Origin: Gymnopilus junonius
Taxonomy: Eukaryota > Basidiomycota > Agaricomycetes > Agaricales > Galerinaceae
Direction of reading: 5' to 3'
Length of the DNA: 18,725 nucleotides
Assembly (NCBI GenBank): GCA_015501075.1
Contig: JADNYJ010000604.1
Coordinates: 1-18,725, forward strand
The notes under the pieces are model-generated. The model saw only the letters and a list, made by a program, of their open reading frames with translations. It was not told the origin of the DNA and did no database searches. The translations under genes were made by a program, and so were the position numbers. Shown piece by piece: positions 17,082-18,725 of the stretch (positions are counted from its first letter, which is position 1; each line of letters starts with the position of its first letter).

Positions 17082-18021
17082 ACTCTTCAACTCGATGTTG
17101 ACTTGCTGTCAGGTTCGAAGATCTATCCCGAATGTAATCAGCTGCGAAGAAGGGCTCGAATTTTGTTTCGCTCACCTTGACTTAAGTCGGAACGTACAAT
17201 TGGGGACAAAAGAAAAGAACAGATGACGTTGTAATCAACAAAGCCAAATTCCGAGCACCGGCCGCCACCGGCAGATATTCTCCGACAGCAATGAGGCAAG
17301 TCTACCTCGACACACTCTTAAGTTACATGGCGTTCTCATTATTATACAACTGACAGTATCACAGGAAGTTACGGCTGGTCATTATCTGACCGTTTTATCG
17401 TTACGCCGCGCACCGCAGTTACTAGTCTTCGAATCATTGATAAATTATCCCTCATCTCCCGCCCCATGTAACCCCTCCTAAGGCATCACGTCTCTTAAAT
17501 TTCGGGCTGGACAAAATGTAGGCGCGGCAATAAATGGAGGAAGATCATATGGGATAGATGATCCTCTCTTTATTATTGGCTTCAATTGTTGTCTGGAAGA
17601 CGATTTGTGGACACCATGGTAAGGATATGAACCGATGGAACGAAATTATTAGGTCTAATTCAAGTCCGCGAAGATTCCGACTGATCCAGCCTTTCGTACT
17701 CTGGCTCACCAAGTATCTTAACCAGCAGATGAGGCTCACCTCGCATGACGATTTTTTGTACCTATATAGCCAAGTACTATGTTTCGGAGGGCTTTCTTTA
17801 CAATCGACATTCATAATGGGGTGATGTTATCTGAAATCATATATTCTTGCTCGCCTTGCCTTGGGGAATATTATTTGCTCGTATAAAAATTATATACGTA
17901 TCTCTAGTATGTACTGCGTCATCATTAATCATAAACTGTCGACGATACCTTCTTTCATATGGCCCGGCGGACTTTGTTTCAGTGTACAAACCCTACGAAG
18001 ATCGCTGTATCCAATTTTTCG
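17082..18021. other. Intergenic, no gene supported
   Basis: This covers the upstream flank of F-box gene 3 and the downstream flank of the membrane-protein gene. Open frames at 17545-17824 and 17847-18133 occur on one or both strands, but they lack motifs, and the latter runs antisense into the membrane-protein exon. I see no RNA gene or inverted repeat. Confidence 0.45.
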
Positions 18022-18725
18022 TCACACCCTGTTAAATTCTACCTTCTCCGATTCAGGACGTCCGTTTAAGTCCCTTTCGACTGGGATACTATCTTCTCGA
18101 GGTTGCGTAACATTTCCAATGGTAGAACTGTGATCAAATTGGAGGCCCGAAATATGGTTGATCGTTGACATACCCCCATTGTCGTCAGGAGCAAGCGCGA
18201 GTCGAGCTACCATTATAGTGGGCGCAACACCCTAAAACATGATGATAGCCTTTCAGTTTCCGAAGATGTTAGAGAGAAAGTGAAGCCGTACCGCAACAAA
18301 ATTGAAAAAAGCAGTTGCGTATGTATCTGCTGAATAGGAACCGTCCGCACGAGGTAAAGTAGTGACTGCGTTGATTATTGAAGCTACGGCGTACGCGGCA
18401 GCAGACTGGGCTAGGATTTCGACTATATTTCTGAAGCGCCTCCTGGAACTTTTGAGAATATCTTCTTTGGAGACAGAATAAATGCGGTACGCGATAAGGA
18501 AGGTCGTAGATAGAGTGGTAGCGGCCGTAACGCAAAAGGTGGTGGTAGTTAGTATATCAAGGATATGTGCTTGATTAGGGGTGGGCATTAATTTACTGGC
18601 GGATGCAATTGCTATAATGGAAATATCAAAACCTGAAAGCGAATGTTAGCCTTATGAACAGAAGGAAGAGATGTTTAGAAAACATACTGATTGTCGAGAG
18701 TAATAGAAACATGGCAGTAATATAG
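18022..18725 (-). CDS. C-terminal part of a multi-pass membrane protein (5' end beyond window)
   Basis: The CDS is complement(join(18022..18231, 18292..18632, 18688..>18725)). Introns of 60 nt (GTACGG..TTTTAG) and 55 nt (GTATGT, GCTAAC branch site, TTTCAG) join in phase. Four hydrophobic segments are visible: ITAMFLLLSTISFDISIIAI, ILTTTTFCVTAATTLSTTFL, NIVEILAQSAAAYAVASII and TAFFNFVAGVAPTIMVARLA. Between them are a basic cytosolic loop (SVSKEDILKSSRRRFRN) and a short loop (PRADGSYSADTY). A polar C-terminal tail of about 60 residues follows (SGLQFDHSSTIGNVTQPRED). The pattern, especially SSRRRFxxIVxIxxQSAAxY and GVAPTIMVARxALA, is that of an expanded Agaricomycete serpentine-type (probably seven-helix) membrane family with no assigned ligand or function, from memory. 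The first helices lie to the right of the window. Confidence 0.8.

Noticed and set aside
17861..18133. 90-aa + strand frame overlapping the membrane-protein gene
   Set aside because: It has no motif, and overlaps on the opposite strand an exon whose splicing and family motifs are clear.

Overview
The window reads as nuclear DNA of a mushroom-forming basidiomycete (Agaricomycetes). Introns are 54-66 nt with GT..AG ends and a CTAAC/CTGAC-type branch site. The protein families are ones I know from these fungi: LRR-type F-box proteins that begin with a cysteine/coiled-coil module, an AIM9-like aminoglycoside-phosphotransferase-fold protein, a fungal chymotrypsin-fold protease-like protein, and a serpentine-type membrane protein. 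Family assignments come from motif recognition only; no database was searched.

Layout. (1) 1-1641, + strand: exons of a hypothetical protein that ends in a SAP/Ish1-like helical module and a basic tail. An exon is split by a 664-bp, almost perfectly palindromic foldback/MITE-like element (454-1117). A GAC-rich degenerate repeat follows (about 1770-2035). (2) 2426-2923, - strand: a two-exon hypothetical protein of 143 aa. (3) 3353-4933, - strand: intact F-box protein 1 (526 aa). (4) 4934-8042: mostly non-coding, with a possible small spliced gene (6089-6357), a 74-bp retroposed tail with a 12-bp target-site duplication (6558-6655), and a relic coding fragment (7224-7662) that has an inverted cousin at 14987-15219. 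(5) 8043-9698, - strand: F-box protein 2 (551 aa), lacking the usual N-terminal module and carrying a long acidic tail. (6) 11046-12738, - strand: a trypsin-like protease gene with its frame intact across one intron but three in-frame stops. (7) 12999-14920, - strand: an AIM9-like kinase-fold gene broken by six frameshifts and one stop. (8) 15405-17014, - strand: F-box gene 3, intact for about 1.2 kb and then frameshifted three times. (9) 18022 to the right edge, - strand: the 3' exons of a multi-pass membrane protein.

No operon-like co-operation is expected. The picture is an accessory, fast-evolving region: three diverged F-box paralogues on one strand (putative substrate receptors for SCF ubiquitin ligases), transposon insertions, and a contiguous block from 11.0 to 17.0 kb in which all three large genes are degenerate. 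The observations most worth following up are the palindrome inside an exon, the protease gene broken only by nonsense codons, the paired 7.4/15.0-kb relic, and the domain remodelling among the F-box paralogues.
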